Below, piece by piece: positions 56,873 through 64,000 of a stretch of 64,000 nucleotides of DNA. Position 1 is the first letter of the stretch, and each line of letters opens with the position of its first letter. The stretch covers positions 1 through 64,000 of the forward strand of contig NZ_JACXBW010000002.1 of the NCBI RefSeq assembly GCF_014712225.1. Reading direction: 5' to 3'. The translations under genes and the position numbers were made by a program. The DNA is from Pseudarthrobacter sulfonivorans (GTDB taxonomy: Bacteria; Actinomycetota; Actinomycetes; Actinomycetales; Micrococcaceae). The notes below the pieces were generated by a model. That model did no database searches and was not told where the DNA came from. It saw only the letters and a program-made list of their open reading frames with translations.

Positions 56873-57334
56873 ATGACTGCAACCATTGACAGCCCACGCA
56901 GCGGGAAGATCTCGCCGCAGTACCGCCGCACCGGCGGTTCCAAGGGCAACTTCGAAATGCTGGCGTGGCTGTTCATGCGCCTCTCCGGCATTGTGCTGGT
57001 GGTGCTGATCTTCGGCCACCTCTTCGTGAACCTCCTGGTGGGCGAAGGCATCCACGCCATCGACTTCGGTTTCGTCGCCGGCAAGTGGGCTGACCCGTTC
57101 TGGCAGATCTGGGACCTCGCCATGCTGTGGCTGGCCATGCTGCACGGCACGAACGGCGTCCGCACCATCATCAACGATTACGCCGAGAAGGATTCCACCC
57201 GCCTCGCGCTCAAGATCGTCCTGTACGCGGCCACCACCGTGATCATCGTCCTGGGCACCCTGGTGATTTTCACCTTCAACCCGTGCCCCGTCGTCGACGG
57301 TGTTCCCCTGCCCGGCGGCTTCTGCCCCGCGTAG
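56873..57334 (+). CDS. sdhD: Succinate dehydrogenase hydrophobic membrane anchor subunit
   Basis: A 153-aa three-helix membrane subunit. The region FMRLSGIVLVVLIFGHLFVNLLV carries a conserved His for heme b, followed by WLAMLHGTNGVRTIINDY, which is typical of SdhD. The first 30 residues are hydrophilic. It begins three bases after sdhC; sdhA follows after 103 bases. Confidence 0.92.
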   Translation: MTATIDSPRSGKISPQYRRTGGSKGNFEMLAWLFMRLSGIVLVVLIFGHLFVNLLVGEGIHAIDFGFVAGKWADPFWQIWDLAMLWLAMLHGTNGVRTIINDYAEKDSTRLALKIVLYAATTVIIVLGTLVIFTFNPCPVVDGVPLPGGFCPA

Positions 57335-57437
57335 CCACAACCCGGCCGTCGCCCACGGGCCATGGCCTGAGTTTTGCGGTGCAGGTAACGCCTGCCCGTT
57401 GTTTTATTGCGAATTTTGAGAGAAAGAGCGCCCAAGT

Positions 57438-59237
57438 ATGCAGGTCCATAAGTACGACGTCGTCATCGTCGGTGCCGGTGGCGCTGGCATGCGCGCCGCG
57501 ATCGAGTCCGGTCAGCGCGCGCGCACAGCAGTACTGACCAAGCTCTACCCCACCCGCTCGCACACCGGTGCGGCGCAGGGTGGCATGTGTGCGGCCCTTG
57601 CCAACGTCGAGGAAGACAATTGGGAATGGCACACGTTCGACACCGTCAAGGGCGGCGACTACCTGGTTGACCAGGACGCTGCGGAGGTCATGGCGAAGGA
57701 AGCCATCGACGCCGTGCTGGACCTTGAGAAGATGGGCCTGCCGTTCAACCGCACGCCTGAAGGCCGCATTGACCAGCGCCGTTTCGGCGGCCACACCCGC
57801 GATCACGGCAAGGCTCCGGTCCGCCGCGCCTGCTACGCCGCCGACCGTACCGGCCACATGATCCTGCAGACGCTGTACCAAAACTGCGTCAAGCACAATG
57901 TGGAGTTCTACAACGAGTACTACGTCCTGGACCTGCTGACGGTCGAGGAAGACGCTGTCCGCGAAGACGGCACGCCGTACAAGCAGAAGCGCGTTGCCGG
58001 CGTCGTGTCCTATGACCTCGCCTCCGGTGAACTGCACGTCTTCCAGGCCAAGTCCGTGGTGTTCGCGTCCGGCGGCGCGGGCAAGGTCTTCAAGACCACT
58101 TCCAACGCCCACACCCTCACCGGTGACGGCATGGGAATCGCCTTCCGCCGCGGAATCCCGCTGGAGGACATGGAATTTTTCCAGTTCCACCCGACAGGCC
58201 TTGCCGGCCTGGGCATCCTGCTGTCCGAAGCAGCCCGCGGTGAGGGCGCCATCCTGCGCAACTCCGAGGGTGAGCGCTTCATGGAGCGCTACGCCCCCAC
58301 CATTAAGGACCTCGCACCGCGTGACATCGTGGCCCGTTCCATGGCCAACGAAGTCCGCGAAGGCCGCGGTTGTGGCCCGAACAAGGACTATGTCCTCCTG
58401 GACCTGACCCACCTGGAGCCGGCGCACATCGACGCCAAGCTGCCGGACATCACCGAGTTCGCCCGCACCTACCTTGGTGTGGAGCCGTACACGGAGCCGG
58501 TGCCCGTGTTCCCGACGGCGCACTACGCCATGGGCGGCATTCCCACCAACATCAGCGCCGAGGTCCTGCAGGACAACGACACCGTGATTCCTGGCCTTTA
58601 CGCCGCCGGTGAAGTGGCCTGCGTTTCCGTCCACGGCTCCAACCGACTGGGCACCAACTCCCTGCTGGACATCAACGTGTTCGGCAAGCGCGCCGGCATT
58701 GCAGCGGCCGAGTACTCCAAGACCGCCGACTTCGTGGAACTCCCCGAAGACCCGGAGGCATACACCATCGATCTGCTGAACATTGCCCGCAACGGCACCG
58801 GCGACGAAAAGGTGGCCCTGATCCGCAAGGACCTGCAGGACACCATGGACGCCAACATGCAGGTGTTCCGCACCGCGGACACGCTGAACCAGGTCCTGCG
58901 CGACATCGAGTCCTTCGAAGCGCGCTACAAGAACATCAGTGTCCAGGACAAGGGCAAGCGCTTCAACCTGGACCTGCTTGAGGCCGTTGAGCTCGGCTTC
59001 CTGCTGGAGCTGGCGAAGGTCATGACGGTAGCGGCACTGCACCGTGAGGAATCCCGCGGCGGACACTTCCGCGAGGACTTCCCGGACCGGAACGACGAGA
59101 AATTCATGAAGCACTCCATGGCGTACAAGGACGACCACGCACCGGCGGACGGTTCCGCTGAGTCGATCGCGGGCATCCGACTTGCCACCAAACCGGTGGT
59201 CTTTACGCGCTACGAGCCGATGGTGAGGAAGTACTAA
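57438..59237 (+). CDS. sdhA: Succinate dehydrogenase flavoprotein subunit
   Basis: Oxidises succinate to fumarate and passes electrons to SdhB. The 599-aa protein has the FAD motif DVVIVGAGGAGMRAA and the covalent-flavin His42 in SHTGAAQGG. The substrate-binding HPTG (QFHPTGL) and the catalytic Arg region (MANEVREGRG, HTRDHGK) are present. A full-length typical SdhA. One base separates it from the sdhB ATG, so the two are coupled. Confidence 0.97.
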   Translation: MQVHKYDVVIVGAGGAGMRAAIESGQRARTAVLTKLYPTRSHTGAAQGGMCAALANVEEDNWEWHTFDTVKGGDYLVDQDAAEVMAKEAIDAVLDLEKMGLPFNRTPEGRIDQRRFGGHTRDHGKAPVRRACYAADRTGHMILQTLYQNCVKHNVEFYNEYYVLDLLTVEEDAVREDGTPYKQKRVAGVVSYDLASGELHVFQAKSVVFASGGAGKVFKTTSNAHTLTGDGMGIAFRRGIPLEDMEFFQFHPTGLAGLGILLSEAARGEGAILRNSEGERFMERYAPTIKDLAPRDIVARSMANEVREGRGCGPNKDYVLLDLTHLEPAHIDAKLPDITEFARTYLGVEPYTEPVPVFPTAHYAMGGIPTNISAEVLQDNDTVIPGLYAAGEVACVSVHGSNRLGTNSLLDINVFGKRAGIAAAEYSKTADFVELPEDPEAYTIDLLNIARNGTGDEKVALIRKDLQDTMDANMQVFRTADTLNQVLRDIESFEARYKNISVQDKGKRFNLDLLEAVELGFLLELAKVMTVAALHREESRGGHFREDFPDRNDEKFMKHSMAYKDDHAPADGSAESIAGIRLATKPVVFTRYEPMVRKY

Positions 59238-59238
59238 G

Positions 59239-60021
59239 ATGAGCGCTGAACTCGCTGAGCCAGCATCCAAGATCGAACTGCCCGCCGGCGTCGGCGGGGG
59301 CGGGGACATCCCTTCCTTCGACGTCACGCTGCGTGTGCGCCGCTACAACCCCGAGGTGTCCGAGGACGCCACCTGGGATGACTTCAAGGTGACCATGTAC
59401 GGCACCGACCGCGTGCTGGATGCCCTGCACAAGGTCAAATGGGAAATCGACGGCAGCGTCTCCTTCCGACGTTCCTGCGCCCACGGCGTCTGCGGTTCCG
59501 ATGCCATGCGCATCAACGGCCGCAACCGCCTCGCCTGCAAGACCCTCCTGAAGGACCTGGACACGTCCAAGCCCATCACCGTTGAGCCCATCAAGGGCCT
59601 GCCGGTGGAAAAGGACCTGATCGTGGACATGGAACCGTTCTTCCAGTCCTTCCGCGAAGTCATGCCGTTCCTGATCAACAAGGGCCACGAGCCCACCAAG
59701 GAACGCCTGCAGTCCGCCGAGGACCGTGAGCGGTTCGACGACACCACCAAGTGCATCCTGTGCGCCGCGTGCACGTCGTCCTGCCCCGTGTTCTGGACTG
59801 ACGGCCAGTACTTCGGCCCCGCCGCGATCGTCAACGCACACCGCTTCATCTTCGATTCCCGCGATGATGCCGGCGACATGCGCCTGGAGATCCTCAACGA
59901 CAAGGAAGGCGTGTGGCGCTGCCGCACCACCTTCAACTGCTCCGAAGCGTGCCCCCGCGGCATCCAGGTGACCCAGGCCATCGCCGAGGTCAAGCAGGCA
60001 ATCCTCTCCCGCAAGATCTAA
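59239..60021 (+). CDS. sdhB: Succinate dehydrogenase iron-sulfur subunit
   Basis: The electron-transfer subunit, 260 aa. The [2Fe-2S] ligands are Cys80, Cys85, Asp88 and Cys100 (SCAHGVCGSD...AC; Asp at the third position is normal in SdhB). The 4Fe-4S and 3Fe-4S ligands lie in CILCAACTSSCPVF and CRTTFNCSEACPRGI. A 30-residue N-terminal extension precedes the ferredoxin fold. A terminator follows. Confidence 0.97.
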   Translation: MSAELAEPASKIELPAGVGGGGDIPSFDVTLRVRRYNPEVSEDATWDDFKVTMYGTDRVLDALHKVKWEIDGSVSFRRSCAHGVCGSDAMRINGRNRLACKTLLKDLDTSKPITVEPIKGLPVEKDLIVDMEPFFQSFREVMPFLINKGHEPTKERLQSAEDRERFDDTTKCILCAACTSSCPVFWTDGQYFGPAAIVNAHRFIFDSRDDAGDMRLEILNDKEGVWRCRTTFNCSEACPRGIQVTQAIAEVKQAILSRKI

Positions 60022-60037
60022 TTTCAGTTTTTTGCGT

Positions 60038-60083
60038 ACGACGGCGTCCCTCACCTTTATGGTGATAGGCGCCGTCGTTGTTT
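60038..60083 (+). terminator. Terminator of the sdh operon
   Basis: ACGACGGCG (60038-60046) pairs with CGCCGTCGT (60070-60078), with an inner TCACC/GGTGA stem, followed by TGTTT. It lies 16 bases beyond the sdhB stop. Confidence 0.8.
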
Positions 60084-60117
60084 AACCCCCTGACGGCACC
60101 CACGAAAGCAGCACGCG

Positions 60118-60888
60118 ATGTCCCGTTCCGAAAAAGTCAGCTTCGAAGGCTCCACCGGCGAAATCCTGTCCGGCATCATCGACGTGCCGGAGGGACCGGT
60201 GCGGGGCTGGGGTTTGTTCTCGCACGGCTTCACGCTGGGCAAGGACAGCCCCTCGGCCTCGCGGATGTGCAAGGCCCTGGCTGACACCGGGATAGGCATG
60301 CTGCGCTTCGACAACCTGGGGCTGGGCGAATCCGCAGGCCACTGGTCCGAGGGCTCCTTCAGCCACAAGGTGGCGGACACGGTCAAGGCAGCAGAGTTCA
60401 TGCGCGCCCAGGGCAAGGCCATTTCCCTGCTGGTGGGCCACTCCTTTGGCGGGGCGGCCGTGCTGTCCGCCGCCAGGCAGATACCCGAGCTCGACGCCGT
60501 CGCTACCGTGGGTGCGCCGTTCTCGCCCAAGCACGTGGCGCACGTGTTCGACGCTGCCCTCGACAAGATCCTCAGCGAAGGCAGCGCGGAGGTGGACCTC
60601 GGCGGGAAGCGGGTGGAAATCCGCAAGCATTTTGTGGAGGACCTTGAGAACGCGGACCTCACGGACTGCATCCGCCAGCTGCACAAGCCGCTGATGGTGC
60701 TGCACTCCCCCACGGACAACACGGTGGGCATCGAAAACGCCAGCACCATCTTCCAAACCGCACGCCACCCGCGGAATTTCATCTCGCTCGAAGGCAGCGA
60801 CCACCTCCTGACCGGCAAAGGCCAGGCGGCCCGCGCCGCCCGGATTATTTCTGCCTGGGCCGACCAGTACCTCGACGCCGGGCACTAG
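60118..60888 (+). CDS. Alpha/beta hydrolase
   Basis: A 256-aa hydrolase fold. The nucleophile elbow is LVGHSFGGAAV with the catalytic Ser, and HSPTDNTVGIENAS and GSDHLLTG carry the expected acid and His. The N-terminal PVRGWGLFSHGFTLGKDSPS provides the oxyanion loop. Similar proteins occur next to or fused to OsmC domains; the substrate is unknown. Its 3' end overlaps the convergent BrkB gene by 44 bases. Confidence 0.85.
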   Translation: MSRSEKVSFEGSTGEILSGIIDVPEGPVRGWGLFSHGFTLGKDSPSASRMCKALADTGIGMLRFDNLGLGESAGHWSEGSFSHKVADTVKAAEFMRAQGKAISLLVGHSFGGAAVLSAARQIPELDAVATVGAPFSPKHVAHVFDAALDKILSEGSAEVDLGGKRVEIRKHFVEDLENADLTDCIRQLHKPLMVLHSPTDNTVGIENASTIFQTARHPRNFISLEGSDHLLTGKGQAARAARIISAWADQYLDAGH

Positions 60889-62014
60889 TCCGAAGACCGC
60901 CATCGTGCTCCACGGGAGTCTTGCCGGGCTGGATGTGGCGGGCGCCCCACAGCCCCTTCTCGTGGCCGGCAGGCGCGCTCTTGAGGTCCTCATCGCGGAT
61001 TGCTGACCAGGCTGCCGATACCAGGTAGACCTGGCTGACCAGGTTGAACCAGATCAGCAGCCCGATGATGATGGCGAACGGTGCCAGGATGGGGTTACGG
61101 CCGGCGCCGGCGAGCAGTTCGGTGCTGAACACCTGCAGGATGGTGGTGCCCACCGCCGCCAGGACGGTCCCCTCAAGCAGGGCCCGCCGGGACAGCTTGA
61201 GCCCGCCCGCGAGCCGGAACATCACGACGGCGGTCACCCAGCTCAGGACCAGCGGCACACCAATCTTGATCAGCGTGGTCAGCGGACCGGCGACGGCAGG
61301 GTCCAGCCGCAGGAAGTCACTGACCCAGCCAGCTGCCGTGCCGAACACCAGGGACGCTCCGGCACTGATGACCAGGGCCACTCCCAGGAGCAGCAGGGTG
61401 CCGGCGTCCCGCAGCTTCATCAGGATGATGTTCATTTTCAGCGGCGGCAGTTCCACCACGCCGCGAAGCCCGTCGCGGAGCCCGGCGATCCACCCCAGGG
61501 ACGTGATGATAGTAACCACAGCCGCAATCACGGCTGTCCACCCCAGGCCGTCCGGGTTCAGCAGGTCCTTGGGATCAACCAGGCCCGCCCCGCCGTTGAC
61601 TTTCAGCAGGCCGGGCGCGCTTTGTGCCACGCTGCTGATGATGGTGTCCAGCAGGGCAGGCTGGCCGCGCAGCACCAGGCCGGCGATGGAGAACCCGGTG
61701 GCCAGCAGGCCGGTGATGGAGAAGAACATGTTGAAGCCGATGCCGGCGCTCATCAGGGGGCCGTGCTGGAGCGTGTAGTGCTGAAACGCGCGCATCGGCC
61801 GGAAGGCATTGAGCCGGGCGAGCAGCCACTGGACCATGGCCAGGAGGCTGGCCAGCGGGCCGCCGTCGGATCTTCTGGCTTTGCCCCAATCGATCCTCTT
61901 TTGGATGACGGCCAGCTTCAGGCGGGCCTGTTCAGTGGGAAGCGGTGGCTCCGTTTGCGTCGGCGTCCGTTTTGGTGCCGCGGGTCCCGCCGTCGTCGTC
62001 AGTTTCGGTCCCAA
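60845..62014 (-). CDS. YihY/BrkB-family inner-membrane protein
   Basis: A protein of about 389 aa with about six hydrophobic helices, including a typical SAGIGFNMFFSITGLLATGF and LGWIAGLRDGLRGVVELPPLKMNIILMKLRDAGTLLLLG region. The C-terminal part is hydrophilic. The function of the family is unclear (historically a false RNase BN). The start is uncertain: TTG 62014 overlaps the 2H phosphoesterase gene; no Shine-Dalgarno is clear, and an ATG at 61837 would give a shorter N-terminus. Confidence 0.82.
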   Translation of the reverse strand: MGPKLTTTAGPAAPKRTPTQTEPPLPTEQARLKLAVIQKRIDWGKARRSDGGPLASLLAMVQWLLARLNAFRPMRAFQHYTLQHGPLMSAGIGFNMFFSITGLLATGFSIAGLVLRGQPALLDTIISSVAQSAPGLLKVNGGAGLVDPKDLLNPDGLGWTAVIAAVVTIITSLGWIAGLRDGLRGVVELPPLKMNIILMKLRDAGTLLLLGVALVISAGASLVFGTAAGWVSDFLRLDPAVAGPLTTLIKIGVPLVLSWVTAVVMFRLAGGLKLSRRALLEGTVLAAVGTTILQVFSTELLAGAGRNPILAPFAIIIGLLIWFNLVSQVYLVSAAWSAIRDEDLKSAPAGHEKGLWGARHIQPGKTPVEHDGGLRTSARRRGTGRPRQK

Positions 62015-62537
62015 AGTCCAACTCTTCCCGTAGCTGCCAGATGCCGTCAGCATCGTGCTCGTAGAGTCCCATGCTAACCACAGGGAAGGTGGCCTTGTAG
62101 CTTTCGAGCACCGTTTCGGCCTCATCGAGGCTCTCCGGGGCAACATCGTGGGCGATGGTGACATGGGGGTGGTAGGAGAACGGCAGTTCCCGTTGGAGTG
62201 GACCGGTTTGGAGTTTCTCGTGCAGGTCCACGCAGGCGTCGAAGCCCTCTTCAACCTTGATGTAGACCACCGGGGAGACTGGCCGGAAGGTCCCCGTGCC
62301 GGAGATGGTCACCATGAACGGGGCCTGGTTGCGCGCCACCTCGTGGACGTGGGCGCGGGTGGCTTCCCAGTCGTCGGTGGGGGTGGTGGTGACCAGCGTG
62401 ATGTGGGCAGGGACCACCCCGGCCATCGGATCACCGAACGAAGCCCGCCACCGCTGCAGTTCCGCCGCGATGGCAGGCGGGAACCCCAGAATGACACCGA
62501 CGCTCATTCCTTCGCTGACAGTCCTCGCGGCCCGCAT
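61932..62537 (-). CDS. 2'-5' RNA ligase family (2H phosphoesterase)
   Basis: A 2H phosphoesterase of about 201 aa with the two H-x-T motifs: PAHITLVTTT near residue 50 and HPHVTIAHDV in the second half. Such enzymes ligate or hydrolyse 2'-5' or cyclic phosphates of RNA or nucleotides; the substrate is unknown. The start is ambiguous: ATG 62537 has GGAG 12 bases upstream; ATG 62507 has AAGGA directly adjacent, too close. The start lies just past the trpS stop, so they are probably co-transcribed. Confidence 0.85.
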   Translation of the reverse strand: MRAARTVSEGMSVGVILGFPPAIAAELQRWRASFGDPMAGVVPAHITLVTTTPTDDWEATRAHVHEVARNQAPFMVTISGTGTFRPVSPVVYIKVEEGFDACVDLHEKLQTGPLQRELPFSYHPHVTIAHDVAPESLDEAETVLESYKATFPVVSMGLYEHDADGIWQLREELDFGTETDDDGGTRGTKTDADANGATASH

Positions 62538-62541
62538 CGCT

Positions 62542-63582
62542 CTAACGGACTCCGGCAAGGCGCAGCGAGGGCAGGAAACCCATCCGCTCGTAGACCTGGC
62601 TGAGCGTCACCGAGGCGATCTCGCGGGCACGTTCTGCGCCCCGGGCCAGCAGCCGGTCCAGCTCGGCCGGATCCGCCATCAGCTCGTTGGTGCGGTTCCG
62701 CAACGGCGTGATGAAGTCCACCATCACCTCGGCGAGGTCCACCTTCAGGTGGCCATACATCTTGCCCTGGTATTCGGCCTCGAGCTCCGCCACCGACTTG
62801 CCGGTCAGGGAGGAGTAGATGGTCAGCAGGTTGGAGACGCCCGGCTTCTGTTCGAGATCAAAGCGGATCTCCGTCCCGGTATCCGTCACCGCCGACTTGA
62901 TGCGCTTGGCAGCGATCTTGGGGTCCTCCAGGAGCTGGATGGAGCCGTTGGGCGATTCCCCCGTTTTCGACATCTTGGCGGTGGGGTTCTGCAGGTCGTA
63001 GATCTTCGCGCTTTCCTTGAGGATGGTGGCCTCGGGCACGGTGAAGGTCTCGCCGAAGCGGGTGTTGAACCGCTGGGCCAGGTTCCGGGTCAGCTCCAGG
63101 TGCTGGCGCTGGTCCTCACCCACCGGCACCAGGTCGGTCTGGTACAACAGGATATCGGCGGCCATCAGGGTGGGGTACGCGAACAGTCCCAGTGTGGCGG
63201 CGTCGGCGCCGGCCTTCTGGGTCTTGTCCTTGAACTGGGTCATGCGGGAGGCTTCGCCGAACCCCGTGATGCAGTTCAGCGCCCACGCCAGCTGCGCATG
63301 CTCCGGGACGTGGGACTGGACGAAGAAAATGCTTTTGTCCGGGTCAATGCCCGCGGCGATGTACTGCGCCGCCACCACACGGGTGCGGTTGCTCAGTTCC
63401 GCCGGGTCGAAGTCCACGGTGATGGCGTGGAGGTCGGGGATGAAGAAGACGGCGTCGTAGGCGGACTGCATGTCCACCCAGTTGCGGACCGCGCCGATGT
63501 AGTTGCCCAGGTGCAGGGAGTCCGCTGTGGGCTTGGCGCCGGACAGGATGCGCTTGCGGCCGTGTGAGGGTGAGCTGGTCAT
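62542..63582 (-). CDS. trpS: Tryptophanyl-tRNA synthetase
   Basis: Charges tRNA-Trp. The 346-aa class I enzyme has the HIGH-type motif HLGN in [19 protein letters not shown] near the N-terminus and KMSKT as the KMSKS loop. The rest, including [24 protein letters not shown], is typical. Full length. It is 18 bases from the upstream xth gene and just upstream of the 2H phosphoesterase gene. Confidence 0.96.
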   Translation of the reverse strand: MTSSPSHGRKRILSGAKPTADSLHLGNYIGAVRNWVDMQSAYDAVFFIPDLHAITVDFDPAELSNRTRVVAAQYIAAGIDPDKSIFFVQSHVPEHAQLAWALNCITGFGEASRMTQFKDKTQKAGADAATLGLFAYPTLMAADILLYQTDLVPVGEDQRQHLELTRNLAQRFNTRFGETFTVPEATILKESAKIYDLQNPTAKMSKTGESPNGSIQLLEDPKIAAKRIKSAVTDTGTEIRFDLEQKPGVSNLLTIYSSLTGKSVAELEAEYQGKMYGHLKVDLAEVMVDFITPLRNRTNELMADPAELDRLLARGAERAREIASVTLSQVYERMGFLPSLRLAGVR

Positions 63583-63600
63583 TCGTTCGAACCTTAAGAT

Positions 63601-64000
63601 TTAGAGCCGGTAGTCCACTACCAGCGGGGCATGGTCAGAGAAGCGCGTGTCCCACGAGGGCGCCCGGTCCACAACTGCCGAGAACGCGGCAGCGGCGAGG
63701 TCCGGGGTGGCCAGGTGGTAATCAATGCGCCAGCCGGTGTCGTTGTCGAACGCCTGGCCACGCTGTGACCACCAGGTGTAGGGGCCGTCCACGTCGCCTG
63801 CCAGGCCCCGGTGGACATCCTTCCAACCGATGTCCTCGCCGAAGAAGCGGTCAAAATAGGCGCGTTCGTCCGGCAGGAAGCCTGCCTTCTTGACGTTGCC
63901 CTTCCAGTTCCTGATGTCCCGTTCGGTGTGGCCAACGTTGAGGTCGCCAACCACCAGGGCGTGATCGCTGTGCTTGGTGAGCTCCGGCAGGCGGGTGCTC
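63601..64000 (-). CDS. xth: Exodeoxyribonuclease III, partial at window end
   Basis: The C-terminal part (about 133 residues) of an ExoIII-type AP endonuclease; the start lies outside the window. Visible are the catalytic VVGDLNVGHTERD (Asp and Asn), WRIDYHLAT and the final FSDHAPLVVDY with the conserved Asp-His pair. These match Xth rather than Nfo or other nucleases. Base-excision DNA repair in the cytosol is the expected role. Confidence 0.92.
   Translation of the reverse strand, partial: STRLPELTKHSDHALVVGDLNVGHTERDIRNWKGNVKKAGFLPDERAYFDRFFGEDIGWKDVHRGLAGDVDGPYTWWSQRGQAFDNDTGWRIDYHLATPDLAAAAFSAVVDRAPSWDTRFSDHAPLVVDYRL

Noticed and set aside
57276..59327. A 683-codon open frame antisense to sdhA
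   Set aside because: The codon bias of the high-GC third position creates long shadow frames; the plus strand encodes a complete SdhA with all motifs.
63583..63600. LexA/SOS-like box (TTCGTTCGAAC) between trpS and xth
   Set aside because: It lacks the required spacing between GAAC and GTTC half-sites; the TTCGAA core is common in this genome type.

Overview
The window is a high-GC, gene-dense chromosomal segment of an actinobacterium, most likely Micrococcaceae of the Arthrobacter/Pseudarthrobacter type. Pointers are a mycothiol S-conjugate amidase (Mca), a mycosin-like membrane-anchored subtilase, DUF4245, DUF4307 and DUF501 proteins, a DUF222/HNH protein, a class II FBPase (GlpX), an actinobacterial mazG-eno-ftsB-DUF501-ppx block and frequent GTG/TTG starts. 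About 60 protein genes and one tRNA gene are supported. I see no insertion sequence, prophage, CRISPR array or rRNA.

Layout. 1-6.7 kb: glpX, DUF4245, carbonic anhydrase, fumarase and a TetR-MFS pair. 6.9-11 kb: an accessory patch with a DUF222/HNH protein, an orphan prepilin peptidase, an unrecognised 266-aa protein and a GNAT enzyme, ending in a 315-nt imperfect palindrome. 11-22.6 kb: phoH, a cis-prenyl transferase, TrhA/hemolysin III, a DUF255 protein, mca, greA, rhomboid, ilvA and an AI-2E family exporter. 22.6-26.1 kb: galactose genes (galM divergent from galT-galK). 26.2-32.9 kb: a Bax-inhibitor protein, a liv-type branched-chain amino-acid ABC operon and an unusual tRNA. 32.9-41.6 kb: ACT-GNAT fusion, NDH-2, mycosin, ppx, DUF501, ftsB, eno, mazG. 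41.5-51.5 kb: adenosine deaminase, two DedA proteins, and a nucleoside uptake and salvage operon (bmp lipoprotein, ABC ATPase, two permeases, cdd, deoA). 51.7-56.2 kb: ohrR-ohr-oxidoreductase, an M20 amidohydrolase and a mannose-1-phosphate guanylyltransferase. 56.4-60 kb: sdhCDAB. 60-64 kb: a hydrolase, a BrkB/YihY protein, a 2H phosphoesterase, trpS and a truncated xth at the window edge.

How the genes fit together. Central carbon and energy metabolism dominates (glpX, fumC, eno, sdhCDAB, ndh, gal genes). Two ABC operons import amino acids and nucleosides, and the nucleoside operon carries the enzymes that break down its cargo. Overlapping start/stop codons (ATGA/GTGA) are common, so translational coupling is probably important.

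The strongest non-coding signals are the 315-nt palindrome filling the gap between two convergent genes; a Rex-like box over a leaderless-type ndh promoter; a class I tRNA with a UAA anticodon; an OhrR-type operator; a dyad at the TetR gene; a CRP/GlxR-like site upstream of liv; and a terminator-like hairpin in the greA leader.
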